Positions 10,880 through 20,227 are shown, counted from the stretch's first letter. The stretch is 64,000 nt of DNA from Thermosynechococcaceae cyanobacterium Okahandja (GCA_041530395.1 CP136945.1:1860001-1924000), one strand, 5' to 3'. Notes: a model not told the origin generated them from the sequence alone. Made by a program: numbers and translations.

Positions 10880-12055
10880 ATGGCAGGCTTGATGGTTGGG
10901 TTTTCCCAAACAGTGGTCATGCTGGCCACAGCGGCGATCGCGACGGCAGCAGCAACTCCAGTACTCACTCCCCGCCCCACAGCAGAACTACCGCCAACCA
11001 TTGGCCTAGATACGGCTCTTTGGCAGCAGCAGGGCGATCGCGCCCGGCTCATCGCAGCGATTGACCACAGCCTGCGCTACTTGCGCACCCTCAAGGCACA
11101 GCAGGACTACGCCGCCTACACGGCTCCCGGCCAACCCGGCGCCAGTTTGGGACCCGGATTGCAGCAACGGGTAATTCGTTCCCTCGAGCGGTTTCGCCAC
11201 TTAGTACACACCAGTCGCTCTGCTGCAGAACTGCAAGCCGCCGTCAAGCGGGAGTTTGTCTTTTATCAATCCATTGGCACCGATGGCCAAGGCCGGGTGG
11301 AGTTTACCGGTTACTATGCCCCCACCTATCGCGCCAGCCTCGTCCCCACAAGCGAGTATCGCTATCCCCTCTTTCGCCGCCCCCCCAACTTCAACCAGTG
11401 GCCAGAGCCACACCCCACCCGCCTTGAATTGGAAGGGGCGGATGGCCAGCAATGGCGCAACGGCCCCCTAAAGGGGTTAGAACTGGTGTATTTGCGCGAT
11501 CGCCTCGAAGCATTCTTAGTCCAAGTGCAAGGCTCCGCAGAGTTGCAACTGCCCAATGGGCGGCGACTCACGGTGGGCTACGCCGGTAAAACCAATCATC
11601 CCTACACCAGCATTGGCCAAGAACTGATCAAAGACGGTAAAATCCGCCGCGAAGAATTGACCCTACCACGGCTCATGGCTTACTTTCAGGCCAACCCCAG
11701 CGAACTGGATCGCTACTTACCCCGCAACGCCAGCTTTGTCTTTTTTGAGAATACCGAAGGTCGCCCCCCCAGTGGCAGCCTTTCGACCCCCGTCATTCCC
11801 GAGCGCTCCATTGCCACGGATAAGTCCCTGATGCCCCCGGGTGCCCTCGCGATCATTGAAACCCAACTTCCGATGCCGACGGCGGGTCAATGGCAGCAAC
11901 GCCCCATCAGCCGTTTTGTCTTAGATCAGGATACGGGGAGTGCTATTCGCGGCCCCGGGCGGGTGGATATTTTTATGGGCACCGGCGAGGTGGCCAAGGC
12001 ACGGGCGGGCTTAATTAACACCCCCGGCCAGTTGTATTATTTATTGCTGCCCTAG
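10880..12055 (+). CDS. mltA: Membrane-bound lytic murein transglycosylase A
   Basis: A 391-residue peptidoglycan-cleaving lytic transglycosylase. Residues 1-25 (MAGLMVGFSQTVVMLATAAI and on) are a signal peptide; no lipobox cysteine is visible, so it is probably periplasmic rather than a lipoprotein. The MltA domain runs from about 110 to 270 (GRVEFTGYYAPTYRASL, YLRDRLEAFLVQVQGSAEL). The C-terminal 3D domain ends in DTGSAIRGPGRVDIFMGTGE, containing the conserved aspartates of the catalytic region. It is tightly linked to the upstream 84-aa gene and overlaps the convergent channel-like gene by 15 bases at the 3' ends. Confidence 0.92.
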   Translation: MAGLMVGFSQTVVMLATAAIATAAATPVLTPRPTAELPPTIGLDTALWQQQGDRARLIAAIDHSLRYLRTLKAQQDYAAYTAPGQPGASLGPGLQQRVIRSLERFRHLVHTSRSAAELQAAVKREFVFYQSIGTDGQGRVEFTGYYAPTYRASLVPTSEYRYPLFRRPPNFNQWPEPHPTRLELEGADGQQWRNGPLKGLELVYLRDRLEAFLVQVQGSAELQLPNGRRLTVGYAGKTNHPYTSIGQELIKDGKIRREELTLPRLMAYFQANPSELDRYLPRNASFVFFENTEGRPPSGSLSTPVIPERSIATDKSLMPPGALAIIETQLPMPTAGQWQQRPISRFVLDQDTGSAIRGPGRVDIFMGTGEVAKARAGLINTPGQLYYLLLP

Positions 12056-14380
12056 GGGATACAGGCGCACCCTCACGAGTTGCTGCAACTGCTGAGCAAG
12101 GCGATAGACCTGCTGCTCGTAAAGCTCTAGGGTTAGGGCAGCGGGCAGTTGTTCAATAAAGGCGCGGGATTGGGGCAGGGGTAAGCCAGTAATTTTCGTA
12201 ATCAGATTGCCAATATCTAGGGCAACATCGGTGTTGCGTGGTGCGTCTAACCACAGTCGCCACGATCGCCGCGGCGCTAGCGATCCCTGCTCAATCCGCC
12301 GCAGACCATGAATTGTTGCTAAAATCACGAGGCGATCGCCCACAGTAAGCTGTAGGGTATCACTGGGCAGGTATTGCTGCGTTCCTTCGCTGCCAAGCAG
12401 TTGTTCATGACGGTTGTAAAACACGGGCACTACCCCATACCCGTAGGCCACATCGCCAATGAGTTTGCCGACTAACGTATCGGTGGCGGTGACCGTATAA
12501 TCGGCAATTAAGATGGTTTGCTGCTCAATTTGAAACAACCCCAGCATTGTTTCACCAAAAGCGGCACCAGCAAAGGCTTCCGCCGCAAGGGCATAGGCGC
12601 ACAATGGCTGGGCGTGGGGCAGTAAATCCTTCAGATCGCTACTGAGAATGGGGTCGTAAATACCGACCACTAAGCCCAAGGGAGAGGGGCGGGTTTCGGT
12701 GGCCTGCCGTGCAATCAGGGCAATCTCGAGGTTGAGCATTTCGTCCGCTGTGGTCACCACCATACTTTTAGCGGTGTCCAGATGGCTTTTTGCCAAGGAG
12801 TCCGTCAGAGATCCCCAAACAGCGGGAACCTGTGGCACTGCCGTGGCCTCTTCGGGCTGCTCCACCAGAAGGAGGAGGGGCTGCTGAAACGATTGCAGCA
12901 AGCGCACCACCGCCTCACCCATTTTGCTGCGGCCGACCACAATCACATGGTTGGCCGTGGGCAGGGGCGGACGGCGGCGCAAAAAATCAAAGCGAGCCTG
13001 TAGCAGTTTTTCCGCCAGCAACCCTAAAACCCCCAAAATAAACAGGAGGCTGACGATCGCAATCAGGATACAGATCAGCAGCAGCCAAGGGGGCACGGGA
13101 TCCTCCTCTAGGCCGCCAAACACATCGCTAAAGCCCCCCAGCAGTAGAATAAACCCGGCGGTAAAGGCTTTTTGCCAACTGATCCCGGGCACGTTATAGC
13201 GCAGCAACAGGGTGGTCAATAGCCACAGGCCACTGCCAATACACAGGCCGCTAAAGATCAGTTGCCGGGAGCGATCGCCTTGGATCCACTGCCATGCCTG
13301 TCTGAGGTGGGTCGGTAGGCGGCGCAAGCGCTCTAGCCACTGCTGCTCTGCCGATTGAGCCGGGGGGGCAGACGGCTTCAGGCTCTCGACCCGTTCAATC
13401 CAAATGGGGCGATCCCCCAATTGCAACAGGCGATCCGGCGACCAATGATAAAAGATGCGGTGGGGGCGGGACGGTTGCAAAAGGGAGGCAGGGGCACCCT
13501 CCGACCGGATACTGATCAAGCGCTGCTGCCGTTTGTAAAAGCGGTAGGTGGGGTAGCCATAGAGGGGGTCTGTGGGGGTGCTAATCCGATGTTGGAGCAC
13601 CCGAAATTGCTCGCCCTCAATTGTAAAAGCGGCCAGAATATCCTCCTCAAGGGCGGCCAAGGCAAAGGCGGGGGCGGGTAGTTCCGTTGGGTTCAAGGCA
13701 ACAAAGCTGCCCAACTTTTGCTGGAGGAGCGCGTTCAGGTTATCGCGACCCGAGCGCACCACCAAGTGGACGTTGGGGTTCAAGCGCCGCGCCACAATCG
13801 CGGTGGCAATATTCGTGGCCTCATCGCTGGTAACCGCCAACAGGGCACGGCACTGGTCAATACCTGCTGCGCGCAGGGTCTCCTCTTGGCGACAGTCGCC
13901 GATGTAAAGGGTATTCTGTAATTGCTGCCGCAGATGGGGGATGTCCCACTCAATGGTGGCATAGCGTTCAATGGCGCACACTTCAATGGGCAGGCGATCG
14001 CCACCAAACTGGAGTAAGCTCTGAAGGCAAAACTGCCCCAGACTGCCTAAGCCACACACAATAAACCGATCCGGTGCCACACTGTTCGGGCTTGGGTTCG
14101 AGGCAGCAGCGGTGGGTGTTACCGATGACGCGGCCCATCGATGGTGCCAATAGGGAAAAGGCTGCCCGGGGCTTGCCACCCCAATCAGGAGCACGGTAGA
14201 ACCTGCCCCAAGCCACCTCTGCCAGCAGTGATCTCCCCACGCCTGAATGGCTGCCAGATCTAAATTTTCTCCCTCAATCCAAAGCCCGAGGTGGCGATCG
14301 CCCGCGTCAATGAACCACGTAGCCTGCCCCCCCAGTAGTTGCCGCAGTTGCTGATCAATGATCTGGGGCAGACTAGCCAT
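12041..14380 (-). CDS. Two-RCK membrane protein, potassium-channel-like
   Basis: A 779-residue protein with an N-terminal unknown region (1-100), a first TrkA-N/RCK domain (RFIVCGLGSLGQFCLQSLL near 105; DCRQEETLRAAGIDQCRALLAVT), two transmembrane helices at about 372-460 with a re-entrant loop between them, a second TrkA-N domain (HVIVVGRSKMGEAVVRLLQ near 480) and a TrkA-C-like end. The arrangement resembles two-TM potassium channels with gating-ring RCK domains. The loop reads ILLLGGFSDVFGG where channels carry TTVGYGD, so the selectivity filter is altered. Function as a K+ channel is therefore uncertain; a NAD-sensing ion-transport regulator is the alternative. It is 12 bases downstream of glcD on the same strand. 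Confidence 0.75.
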   Translation of the reverse strand: MASLPQIIDQQLRQLLGGQATWFIDAGDRHLGLWIEGENLDLAAIQAWGDHCWQRWLGAGSTVLLIGVASPGQPFPYWHHRWAASSVTPTAAASNPSPNSVAPDRFIVCGLGSLGQFCLQSLLQFGGDRLPIEVCAIERYATIEWDIPHLRQQLQNTLYIGDCRQEETLRAAGIDQCRALLAVTSDEATNIATAIVARRLNPNVHLVVRSGRDNLNALLQQKLGSFVALNPTELPAPAFALAALEEDILAAFTIEGEQFRVLQHRISTPTDPLYGYPTYRFYKRQQRLISIRSEGAPASLLQPSRPHRIFYHWSPDRLLQLGDRPIWIERVESLKPSAPPAQSAEQQWLERLRRLPTHLRQAWQWIQGDRSRQLIFSGLCIGSGLWLLTTLLLRYNVPGISWQKAFTAGFILLLGGFSDVFGGLEEDPVPPWLLLICILIAIVSLLFILGVLGLLAEKLLQARFDFLRRRPPLPTANHVIVVGRSKMGEAVVRLLQSFQQPLLLLVEQPEEATAVPQVPAVWGSLTDSLAKSHLDTAKSMVVTTADEMLNLEIALIARQATETRPSPLGLVVGIYDPILSSDLKDLLPHAQPLCAYALAAEAFAGAAFGETMLGLFQIEQQTILIADYTVTATDTLVGKLIGDVAYGYGVVPVFYNRHEQLLGSEGTQQYLPSDTLQLTVGDRLVILATIHGLRRIEQGSLAPRRSWRLWLDAPRNTDVALDIGNLITKITGLPLPQSRAFIEQLPAALTLELYEQQVYRLAQQLQQLVRVRLYPLGQQ

Positions 14381-14392
14381 GGTGCATCTCGG

Positions 14393-15856
14393 CTAAAAGA
14401 CCTCGGCTTGGGGATAGAGATTAACGTGGTGCGCCGCCTCACCACAGGTACGGGGGGTTGGAAACACCTTTTCGGGATTGGCCAGCCGCTTGGGATCAAA
14501 GGCGGAGCGCACCTGCTGCATCGTCTCTAGATCGGCAGGACTAAACATTTCCCTCATAAAGCAGGCCTTGTCGCTGCCAATGCCGTGCTCACCGGAAATA
14601 CTCCCCCCCAAGCGCACGCACAGCTTGAGAATTTCGCCCCCCAGCGCCTCCACCTCCGCTAGGGCACCCTCCACCGCCTGATCGTACAGAATTAACGGAT
14701 GCAAGTTGCCATCCCCAGCATGGAACACGTTGGCAATGCGGTAGCCACTGCGCTGGCTCAGTTGCTCAATTTCCTTCAACACCGTTGCCAATTGACTGCG
14801 GGGAATCACCCCATCTTGGACAAAATAGTTGGGACTCAGGCGACCCGCCGCCGCAAAGGCCGCCTTGCGCCCCTTCCACAGACGCAGGCGATCCTCTGGT
14901 TCAGTCGCCACAGTAACGTGACGCGCCCCTTGGGCGTAGCAAATCTGGCTGACCCGCTCTTGCAGAATCGGCACCTCCACATCTAGGCCATCCACTTCCA
15001 CCAAGAGTACCGCGCCAGCATCGCGGGGATAGCACTGGGTGGCCACTACGTCCTCCACCGCGTTGATGCTGAGGTTATCCATAATTTCCATACCGGACGG
15101 GATAATGCCCGCACGAATAATGGCCGAAACCGTTTCTCCCGCCGCCTCAATGGTGGTAAAGTCGGCCAAAAGAACCGCAATCGCCTCCGCTTGCTTGAGG
15201 ATGCGCAGGCGAATTTCAGTGGCAATGCCCAGCGTCCCTTCCGAGCCAACAAACACGCCCGTGAGATCATAGCCCGGCATTTCGGGCACAGCGCCGCCCA
15301 ACTCTACAATGTTGCCATTGGGCAAGACCACCGTCAGCCCCAAGACGTGGTTGGTGGTGACACCGTACTTCAGGCAGTGCACCCCGCCGGAATTTTCCGC
15401 CACATTGCCACCAATCGAGCAAATGATCTGACTGGAGGGGTCGGGGGCGTAATAGTAGCCCTGATCCGCAACGGCTTGGGTCACCCACGCATTAATGACC
15501 CCAGGTTGTACCACCACCTGCTGATTCGCCAGATCCACCCCTAAGATTTGGTTCATGCGGGAGGTGACGATGAGGATACCCTCCGCCAAGGGCAGGGCAC
15601 CGCCCGAAAGACCGGTACCAGAGCCACGGGCCACAAATGGCACCCGATAGCGATCGCACACCTTGAGGATGGCCGCCACCTGCGCGGTTGTGGTGGGTAG
15701 CACCACCAACTTGGGGCGCTGGCGATACATCGCTAAGCCATCGCACTCATAGACTAAACTTTCCGCCGCATGGGTCACTAGGCCGTTAGCGCCCACAATG
15801 GCCTGTAGCTCTTCGGTAATGCGCTGCCAAGGCGTGGTTTGTTCGAGCGTTTTCAT
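14393..15856 (-). CDS. glcD: Glycolate oxidase/dehydrogenase subunit GlcD
   Basis: A 487-residue FAD-linked oxidase that oxidises glycolate (or D-lactate) to the keto acid, relevant to photorespiratory glycolate. The PCMH-type FAD domain is at about 45-230 (VPFVARGSGTGLSGGALPLAEG, PDPSSQIICSIGGNVAENSGG). The C-terminal substrate and cap region has HAGDGNLHPLILYD near 380 and GGSISGEHGIGSDK near 420. It is the usual 480-500 length. Neighbouring GlcE/GlcF subunits are not in the window. The upstream peroxiredoxin gene ends 7 bases before it, so the order is prx, glcD, RCK protein in one likely transcript. D-lactate dehydrogenase is the nearest alternative call. Confidence 0.9.
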   Translation of the reverse strand: MKTLEQTTPWQRITEELQAIVGANGLVTHAAESLVYECDGLAMYRQRPKLVVLPTTTAQVAAILKVCDRYRVPFVARGSGTGLSGGALPLAEGILIVTSRMNQILGVDLANQQVVVQPGVINAWVTQAVADQGYYYAPDPSSQIICSIGGNVAENSGGVHCLKYGVTTNHVLGLTVVLPNGNIVELGGAVPEMPGYDLTGVFVGSEGTLGIATEIRLRILKQAEAIAVLLADFTTIEAAGETVSAIIRAGIIPSGMEIMDNLSINAVEDVVATQCYPRDAGAVLLVEVDGLDVEVPILQERVSQICYAQGARHVTVATEPEDRLRLWKGRKAAFAAAGRLSPNYFVQDGVIPRSQLATVLKEIEQLSQRSGYRIANVFHAGDGNLHPLILYDQAVEGALAEVEALGGEILKLCVRLGGSISGEHGIGSDKACFMREMFSPADLETMQQVRSAFDPKRLANPEKVFPTPRTCGEAAHHVNLYPQAEVF

Positions 15857-15863
15857 TGTTAAC

Positions 15864-16400
15864 TTACAATTTCTGTAGTTCTTCTAGGCGAGCCAGAACT
15901 TCCTGACTATGAATGGCCGGGTTCACCTTCACATAGCGCTCCCGTAAGATACCCTCTGGGTCAATAATAAAGCTATGGCGCAGGGAGACAAACCCCAACC
16001 ACGAGCCGTAGGCCTTACTCACGCGACCATCAGGATCCGAGAGCAAGGGAAACGTAAGTCCCTCACTGTCGCAAAAGTCCGCGTGGGACTCCACGGAATC
16101 GGCGCTCACACCAATAACTTCGGCATTGTGGGCATGAAACTGCTCAATATCCTGCTGGAACCGCTGTGCCTCAAGGGTACAGCCAGAGGTAAAGTCCTTG
16201 GGGTAAAAGTAGAGCACCACCCACTTGCCGCGATAGTCTCCTAAGCGAATGGTGTTGCCGCTGGTGTTACTGGGTAACGCAAAGTCGGGTGCTGGCGCAT
16301 TGAGGGGCGGCAGTTCTCCCCCCAAAGCGATGCTCGGGGCAGACCACCCCCAAAAGATGAGCAGACTGACCAGACAAGAGAGGAAAACGCGCAGAACCAT
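15864..16400 (-). CDS. Exported PrxQ/Bcp-type peroxiredoxin (1-Cys)
   Basis: A 178-residue thiol peroxidase with an N-terminal signal peptide (VFLSCLVSLLIFWGWSAPSIALGG, cleavage near 27), so it probably acts in the thylakoid lumen or periplasm. The peroxidatic cysteine is Cys74 in FTSGCTLEAQRF with the usual preceding YFYPKDF. Classical PrxQ has a resolving Cys five residues later, but position 79 is Gln here; the only other mature cysteine is in DFCDSEG. It therefore works as a 1-Cys enzyme or uses that distant cysteine. It sits immediately upstream of glcD, whose oxidase type reaction could produce peroxide; a functional link is inferred from position only. Confidence 0.9.
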   Translation of the reverse strand: MVLRVFLSCLVSLLIFWGWSAPSIALGGELPPLNAPAPDFALPSNTSGNTIRLGDYRGKWVVLYFYPKDFTSGCTLEAQRFQQDIEQFHAHNAEVIGVSADSVESHADFCDSEGLTFPLLSDPDGRVSKAYGSWLGFVSLRHSFIIDPEGILRERYVKVNPAIHSQEVLARLEELQKL

Positions 16401-16478
16401 GGGCCAACCGTTAGACTAGCAGTAGCAAAACCTAAGAGCACTGTAACCTACCCTTCAGAATTTTTCGAGTTCGGTTCC

Positions 16479-19346
16479 ATGCGCCAGCGTTCCCTCGGTC
16501 GCTCACTTCTGTACTGGCTTGGTTGGTTGGCAGGGGCGATCGCCCTTGGCATTGTTATCTGTCGGCTGGTGGCGGAAAGTCTGTGGTTCAATCACTTGGG
16601 CTACGGTGGGGTGGTCTGGCTGCGGTGGGGCGTACAGGGACTCCTCTTTACGGTTGTGGTTGGCCTCTCAGGGGCGTTCTACCATTGGCAGCAGCGTTGT
16701 GCCCTAGGGCGGCGAACCGTGACCTTAGATGCTTCGCTGACGGCGGCGAGTCGCTACGGGGGCTTACAACTGGCGGGTCTATTAACCACAGCGATTGGGA
16801 TCATTACCCTCTTAATCGTGGCCACGTACCATATTGGGGCGATTGCTGTGCAGTTATGGCAGCAGCGCAGTGAGATTACCATCAATACGCCCTTGCTCCC
16901 GCAGCTCAGTGTCTGGCGCATCGCAGACTTACTGCAACAAATGACCCAACATCCATGGTTACTCCTACTGAGCAGTGGCGCACTCCTCCTAGGGCTATGG
17001 GCACCCCTCCTACTGTTTCGCAGCATTAGCGTGATCTTGAGTGTGGCCATGGGGGCGATCGCCCTGATGAGTTGGTCAGCCGTCCTGACCGGCCTGTTTG
17101 GAGTCAGCGATCCCCATACGGAACCCCTGTTTCATCGCTCCATTAGCTTTTACCTATTCCGGCTGCCGCTCCTTGAACTGCTGCGCCTGTGGCTTGTGAA
17201 TCTCAGCGTTGTTAGCCTTGGGGGTGTTGCCCTCACCTACCTGCTGGCCAACGAGAGCCTGAGTCACGGTAAATTTCTGGGCTTTGTGCGATCGCAGCGC
17301 CGCCATTTACAGGGCCTCAGTGCCTTTGTCTTTGCCACCGTTGCCTTTAGCTTTTGGCTAGAGCGCTACAAACTGCTTTACTCCACCAAGGGTGCCGCCT
17401 TTGGGGCAGGTTATACCGATGTTAGCGTGCGGCTGCCCCTCTACGGCTGGTTGTGCGTCTCGGCACTTGCGGTGGCAGTGCTACTGGGCTGGTCTGCCAT
17501 TCGTCGCGGGGGTCGCGGGCAACGGCGTTTAGGTCCGATTGCCCCCGGCTTGTTTAGCTTTACCCTTGGCTATCTGGTGGTCATCTTGATGGCGGATTGG
17601 CTGCTGCCCACAGCCATTGAGGCAGCCATTGTCCAACCCAACCAACTGGAGCGGGAACTGCCCTACATTCAGCGCACCATTACCCACACCCGCGAAGGCT
17701 TTAACCTAGAAGCCATGCGGGTCGAACCCTTCCAGCCCGAAAATAGCCTCAACGCCGCCGTGATGGCTGCCAATGAGGCCACCACCCGTAATATCCGCAT
17801 TTGGGATACCCGGCCCCTGTTGGAAACCAACCGCCAACTGCAACAGTTGCGTTCCTACTATCGCTTCCCCGCCGCCTTTTTAGATCGCTATTCCCTCAAA
17901 CTCACCCAGCAGCAGACCGCCCCCGAAACCCGTCAGGTCCTCATTGCCGCCCGCGAAATTGACTACAGCGCCGTGCAGCAGTTTGCCCGCAGTTGGATTA
18001 ACGAACACCTCATCTTTACCCATGGCTATGGCTTTACCATGAGTCCGGTGAATACCGCCGAGGCCAATGGTTTACCCAAGTATTTTGTGCGCGATATTGG
18101 CGAAAATGGTGAGCTTCTAACCTTTCCCCCCCAACTGCGGGAGAATTTCCCCTTCTTTTATCCACGGCTGTACTACGGCGAACTCACCAATACCTACATC
18201 TTTGCGCCCTCCGCTGTGCCGGAACTAGACTTCCCCCGTGGCGCGGATAACGTCTATAACCACTACGACGGCAGCGGTGGTGTGGCCATTGCGGCCTGGT
18301 GGCGGCGACTCGTCTATGCCGTCTATTTTCGGGATTGGCAACTGTTGCTCACCCCCAACCTACGCCCCGATTCACGGGTGCTGTTTCGGCGCACGATTCA
18401 AGAGCGGGTACGGGCGATCGCCCCCTTTTTGCGCATTGACAGTGAACCCTACTTGGTCATTGCCGATCCGCGCTCCGAGAGTGACATCAAAGCCAGTCAC
18501 AGTGCCGCCGGGGTCAGTTACTTGTACTGGATTATTGATGCCTATACCCTCAGTCGCCATTATCCCTACGCCGACCCAGGACAGCATTCCTTTAACTACA
18601 TTCGCAACTCCGTCAAAATTGTTGTCGATGCCTATAACGGCGATGTCACCTTTTACGTGGTTGAACCGGAGGATGTTATTTTGCAGACATGGCAGCGCAT
18701 CTTTCCCCAGTTATTTCGCCCCATTAGTGCCATGCCCCACCGGCTCTATACCCACATTCGCTATCCCGTGGATATGCTGCAAGTGCAGTCGGAGCAACTG
18801 TTGCAATACCACATGACGGATCCGGTGGTGTTTTACAACCGCGAAGACCTCTGGCAAATTCCCAAGGAAATCTACGGCGAAACCGCTCAACCCATTGCCC
18901 CCTACTACCTCATTACCAAACTGCCCATTGGCTATACCGAAGAATTTGTGCTCTTGGTGCCCTTTACCCCCGTAAATCGCCCCAACCTCATTGGCTGGTT
19001 GGCCGCCCGATCCGATGGCCAAAACTACGGCAAATTACTGCTTTACGTGTTTCCAAAGCAGGAACTGGTCTTTGGCCCTGAGCAAATGGAAGCCCGCATT
19101 AATCAAGATCCCGCCATTTCCCAGCAAATTTCCCTGTGGAATCGTCAAGGCTCCCGCTCCGTTCAGGGGAACCTGCTGATTATCCCCATTGAGCGATCGC
19201 TCCTGTATGTGGAGCCGATCTACCTTGAAGCCAGCCAAAACAGCCTGCCCACCCTTGCCCGTGTCATTGTCATGGATAACGAGCGGGTGGTGATGGCCCC
19301 GACCCTTGAGGAAGGCTTGCGGCAACTGTTTCCCCCCGCTAACTAG
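16479..19346 (+). CDS. UPF0182 family membrane protein
   Basis: A 955-residue protein of uncharacterised family UPF0182. The N-terminal 380 residues hold about seven hydrophobic helices (LYWLGWLAGAIALGIVICRL, LLQLAGLLTTAI-type segments and on) and the remaining 570 residues form a large extracytoplasmic domain with family blocks such as SYYRFPAAFLDRYSLKL, HLIFTHGYGFTMSPVN and YYGELTNTYIF. Length fits the family (850-1000). Function is unknown. The ATG at 16479 is preceded by a pyrimidine-rich leader and diverges from the peroxiredoxin gene with 78 bases between starts. It stands alone; downstream begins an accessory island. Confidence 0.92.
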   Translation: MRQRSLGRSLLYWLGWLAGAIALGIVICRLVAESLWFNHLGYGGVVWLRWGVQGLLFTVVVGLSGAFYHWQQRCALGRRTVTLDASLTAASRYGGLQLAGLLTTAIGIITLLIVATYHIGAIAVQLWQQRSEITINTPLLPQLSVWRIADLLQQMTQHPWLLLLSSGALLLGLWAPLLLFRSISVILSVAMGAIALMSWSAVLTGLFGVSDPHTEPLFHRSISFYLFRLPLLELLRLWLVNLSVVSLGGVALTYLLANESLSHGKFLGFVRSQRRHLQGLSAFVFATVAFSFWLERYKLLYSTKGAAFGAGYTDVSVRLPLYGWLCVSALAVAVLLGWSAIRRGGRGQRRLGPIAPGLFSFTLGYLVVILMADWLLPTAIEAAIVQPNQLERELPYIQRTITHTREGFNLEAMRVEPFQPENSLNAAVMAANEATTRNIRIWDTRPLLETNRQLQQLRSYYRFPAAFLDRYSLKLTQQQTAPETRQVLIAAREIDYSAVQQFARSWINEHLIFTHGYGFTMSPVNTAEANGLPKYFVRDIGENGELLTFPPQLRENFPFFYPRLYYGELTNTYIFAPSAVPELDFPRGADNVYNHYDGSGGVAIAAWWRRLVYAVYFRDWQLLLTPNLRPDSRVLFRRTIQERVRAIAPFLRIDSEPYLVIADPRSESDIKASHSAAGVSYLYWIIDAYTLSRHYPYADPGQHSFNYIRNSVKIVVDAYNGDVTFYVVEPEDVILQTWQRIFPQLFRPISAMPHRLYTHIRYPVDMLQVQSEQLLQYHMTDPVVFYNREDLWQIPKEIYGETAQPIAPYYLITKLPIGYTEEFVLLVPFTPVNRPNLIGWLAARSDGQNYGKLLLYVFPKQELVFGPEQMEARINQDPAISQQISLWNRQGSRSVQGNLLIIPIERSLLYVEPIYLEASQNSLPTLARVIVMDNERVVMAPTLEEGLRQLFPPAN

Positions 19347-19483
19347 CCACTGCCACTGCATCTTTCTTGAGAAACCCGCGCCCTTTCCCCTAGAGATAAG
19401 CATCCGGTATGTCATCCATCTGGGCAGCTTTAGCCGCAGGTTATAATGACGCTATCTTGCTTAAATTGTCTGAAATTCACCTT

Positions 19484-19518
19484 TGACATCCTCCCCTCCC
19501 TAAAAGAAGGGGTTTTTC
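19484..19518. repeat. Solo IS200/IS605-like end hairpin
   Basis: TGACATCCTCCC at 19484-19495 is identical to the outermost 12 bases of the right end of the TnpB element at 44662-44673. It is followed by a CCCCT-CCCTAAA-AGAAGGGG hairpin and a T-run. No tnpB of matching orientation adjoins it, so it looks like an orphan element end. It forms the immediate 5' flank of the vapB-like gene, and its T-run could also act as a terminator or attenuator. Confidence 0.55.
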
Positions 19519-19528
19519 GGAGGTTTTG

Positions 19529-19807
19529 ATGAGCCAGCAGTTAACCCTAGAAATCAGCGATGAAGTTTACGCTGATCTACAGCGTCAGGCTAGTGCAGTA
19601 GGCATCTCTATAACAGAGTGGATAGTTACCGTTCTCAGCCAGCAACGAGCGGTAGCTAGCAGGGCGATGCTGTCTATCGAGCAACAAGAGCTAGCACGGC
19701 AGAAGTTTAAGAGTCATGCAGGTGCTATTAGTCTAGGGTACGCAACAGGTATAGACAACGAAGGAATTGATACAGACCTTGCCAACGCTTACGCTGACGA
19801 GTACTAA
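19529..19807 (+). CDS. VapB-type antitoxin
   Basis: A 92-residue small protein directly upstream of a PIN toxin. The N-terminus SQQLTLEISDEVYADLQRQA followed by SITEWIVTVLSQQ reads as a ribbon-helix-helix DNA-binding module. The C-terminal half (FKSHAGAISLGYATGIDNEG) is the polar toxin-binding tail, ending in an acidic segment. The ATG at 19529 has CGGAGG six bases upstream; an in-frame TTG at 19526 is less likely. It probably neutralises the toxin and represses the operon. The 15-base gap to the toxin start supports co-translation. Assignment as antitoxin rests on architecture and position. Confidence 0.82.
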   Translation: MSQQLTLEISDEVYADLQRQASAVGISITEWIVTVLSQQRAVASRAMLSIEQQELARQKFKSHAGAISLGYATGIDNEGIDTDLANAYADEY

Positions 19808-19822
19808 TGGTAGGGTTCTTTG

Positions 19823-20227
19823 GTGCTTTTAGATACATCCGGCTTGCTGTGCTACCTGCATCGCGATGAGCCACAGCATGAAAAAGCTGTGCAACTTGTT
19901 ACTGATTCAACCAGTAGGCTTTTGACTCACAGCCATGTTCTGGCTGAGTTGGTCGCTCTTGCTTTGGTTCGCCGCTTCCCTCGGGCTCAGGTTTTAGAAT
20001 TTGTAGTTGACTTGGTTAATAACCCAGATATTGAAACGATTTGGGTTGATGAGCAACTGCATCGAGAAGCTATGCAGCTTTTGCTTGTCCGGCAAGACAA
20101 GAGGTATTCCTTGTGCGATGCAGTAAGCTTTGTCCTTATGCGCCAGCGGGGGATAACCCATGCATTGACAACAGATCGCCGTTTTGAGCAAGAGGGATTT
20201 ATTAGACTATTACCTCCACTTAGCTAA
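19823..20227 (+). CDS. VapC-type PIN-domain toxin
   Basis: A 134-residue PIN-domain ribonuclease, expected to cleave specific RNAs when free of antitoxin. The four acidic positions are visible: Asp in MLLDTSGLL near residue 4, Glu in HVLAELVALAL near 41, Asp in SLCDAVSF near 97 and Asp in LTTDRRFEQ near 116. Length is typical of VapC. GTG 19823 gives MLLDTSG; an in-frame TTG at 19820 is an alternative, and no ATG exists in frame. It follows the antitoxin gene and lies in a low-GC accessory stretch next to a decayed tnpB, consistent with horizontal gain. Confidence 0.87.
   Translation: MLLDTSGLLCYLHRDEPQHEKAVQLVTDSTSRLLTHSHVLAELVALALVRRFPRAQVLEFVVDLVNNPDIETIWVDEQLHREAMQLLLVRQDKRYSLCDAVSFVLMRQRGITHALTTDRRFEQEGFIRLLPPLS

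Noticed and set aside
10921-11060. Minus-strand frames opposite mltA rich in Ala/Val
   Set aside because: Antisense shadows of a GC-rich signal-peptide region without ribosome sites.
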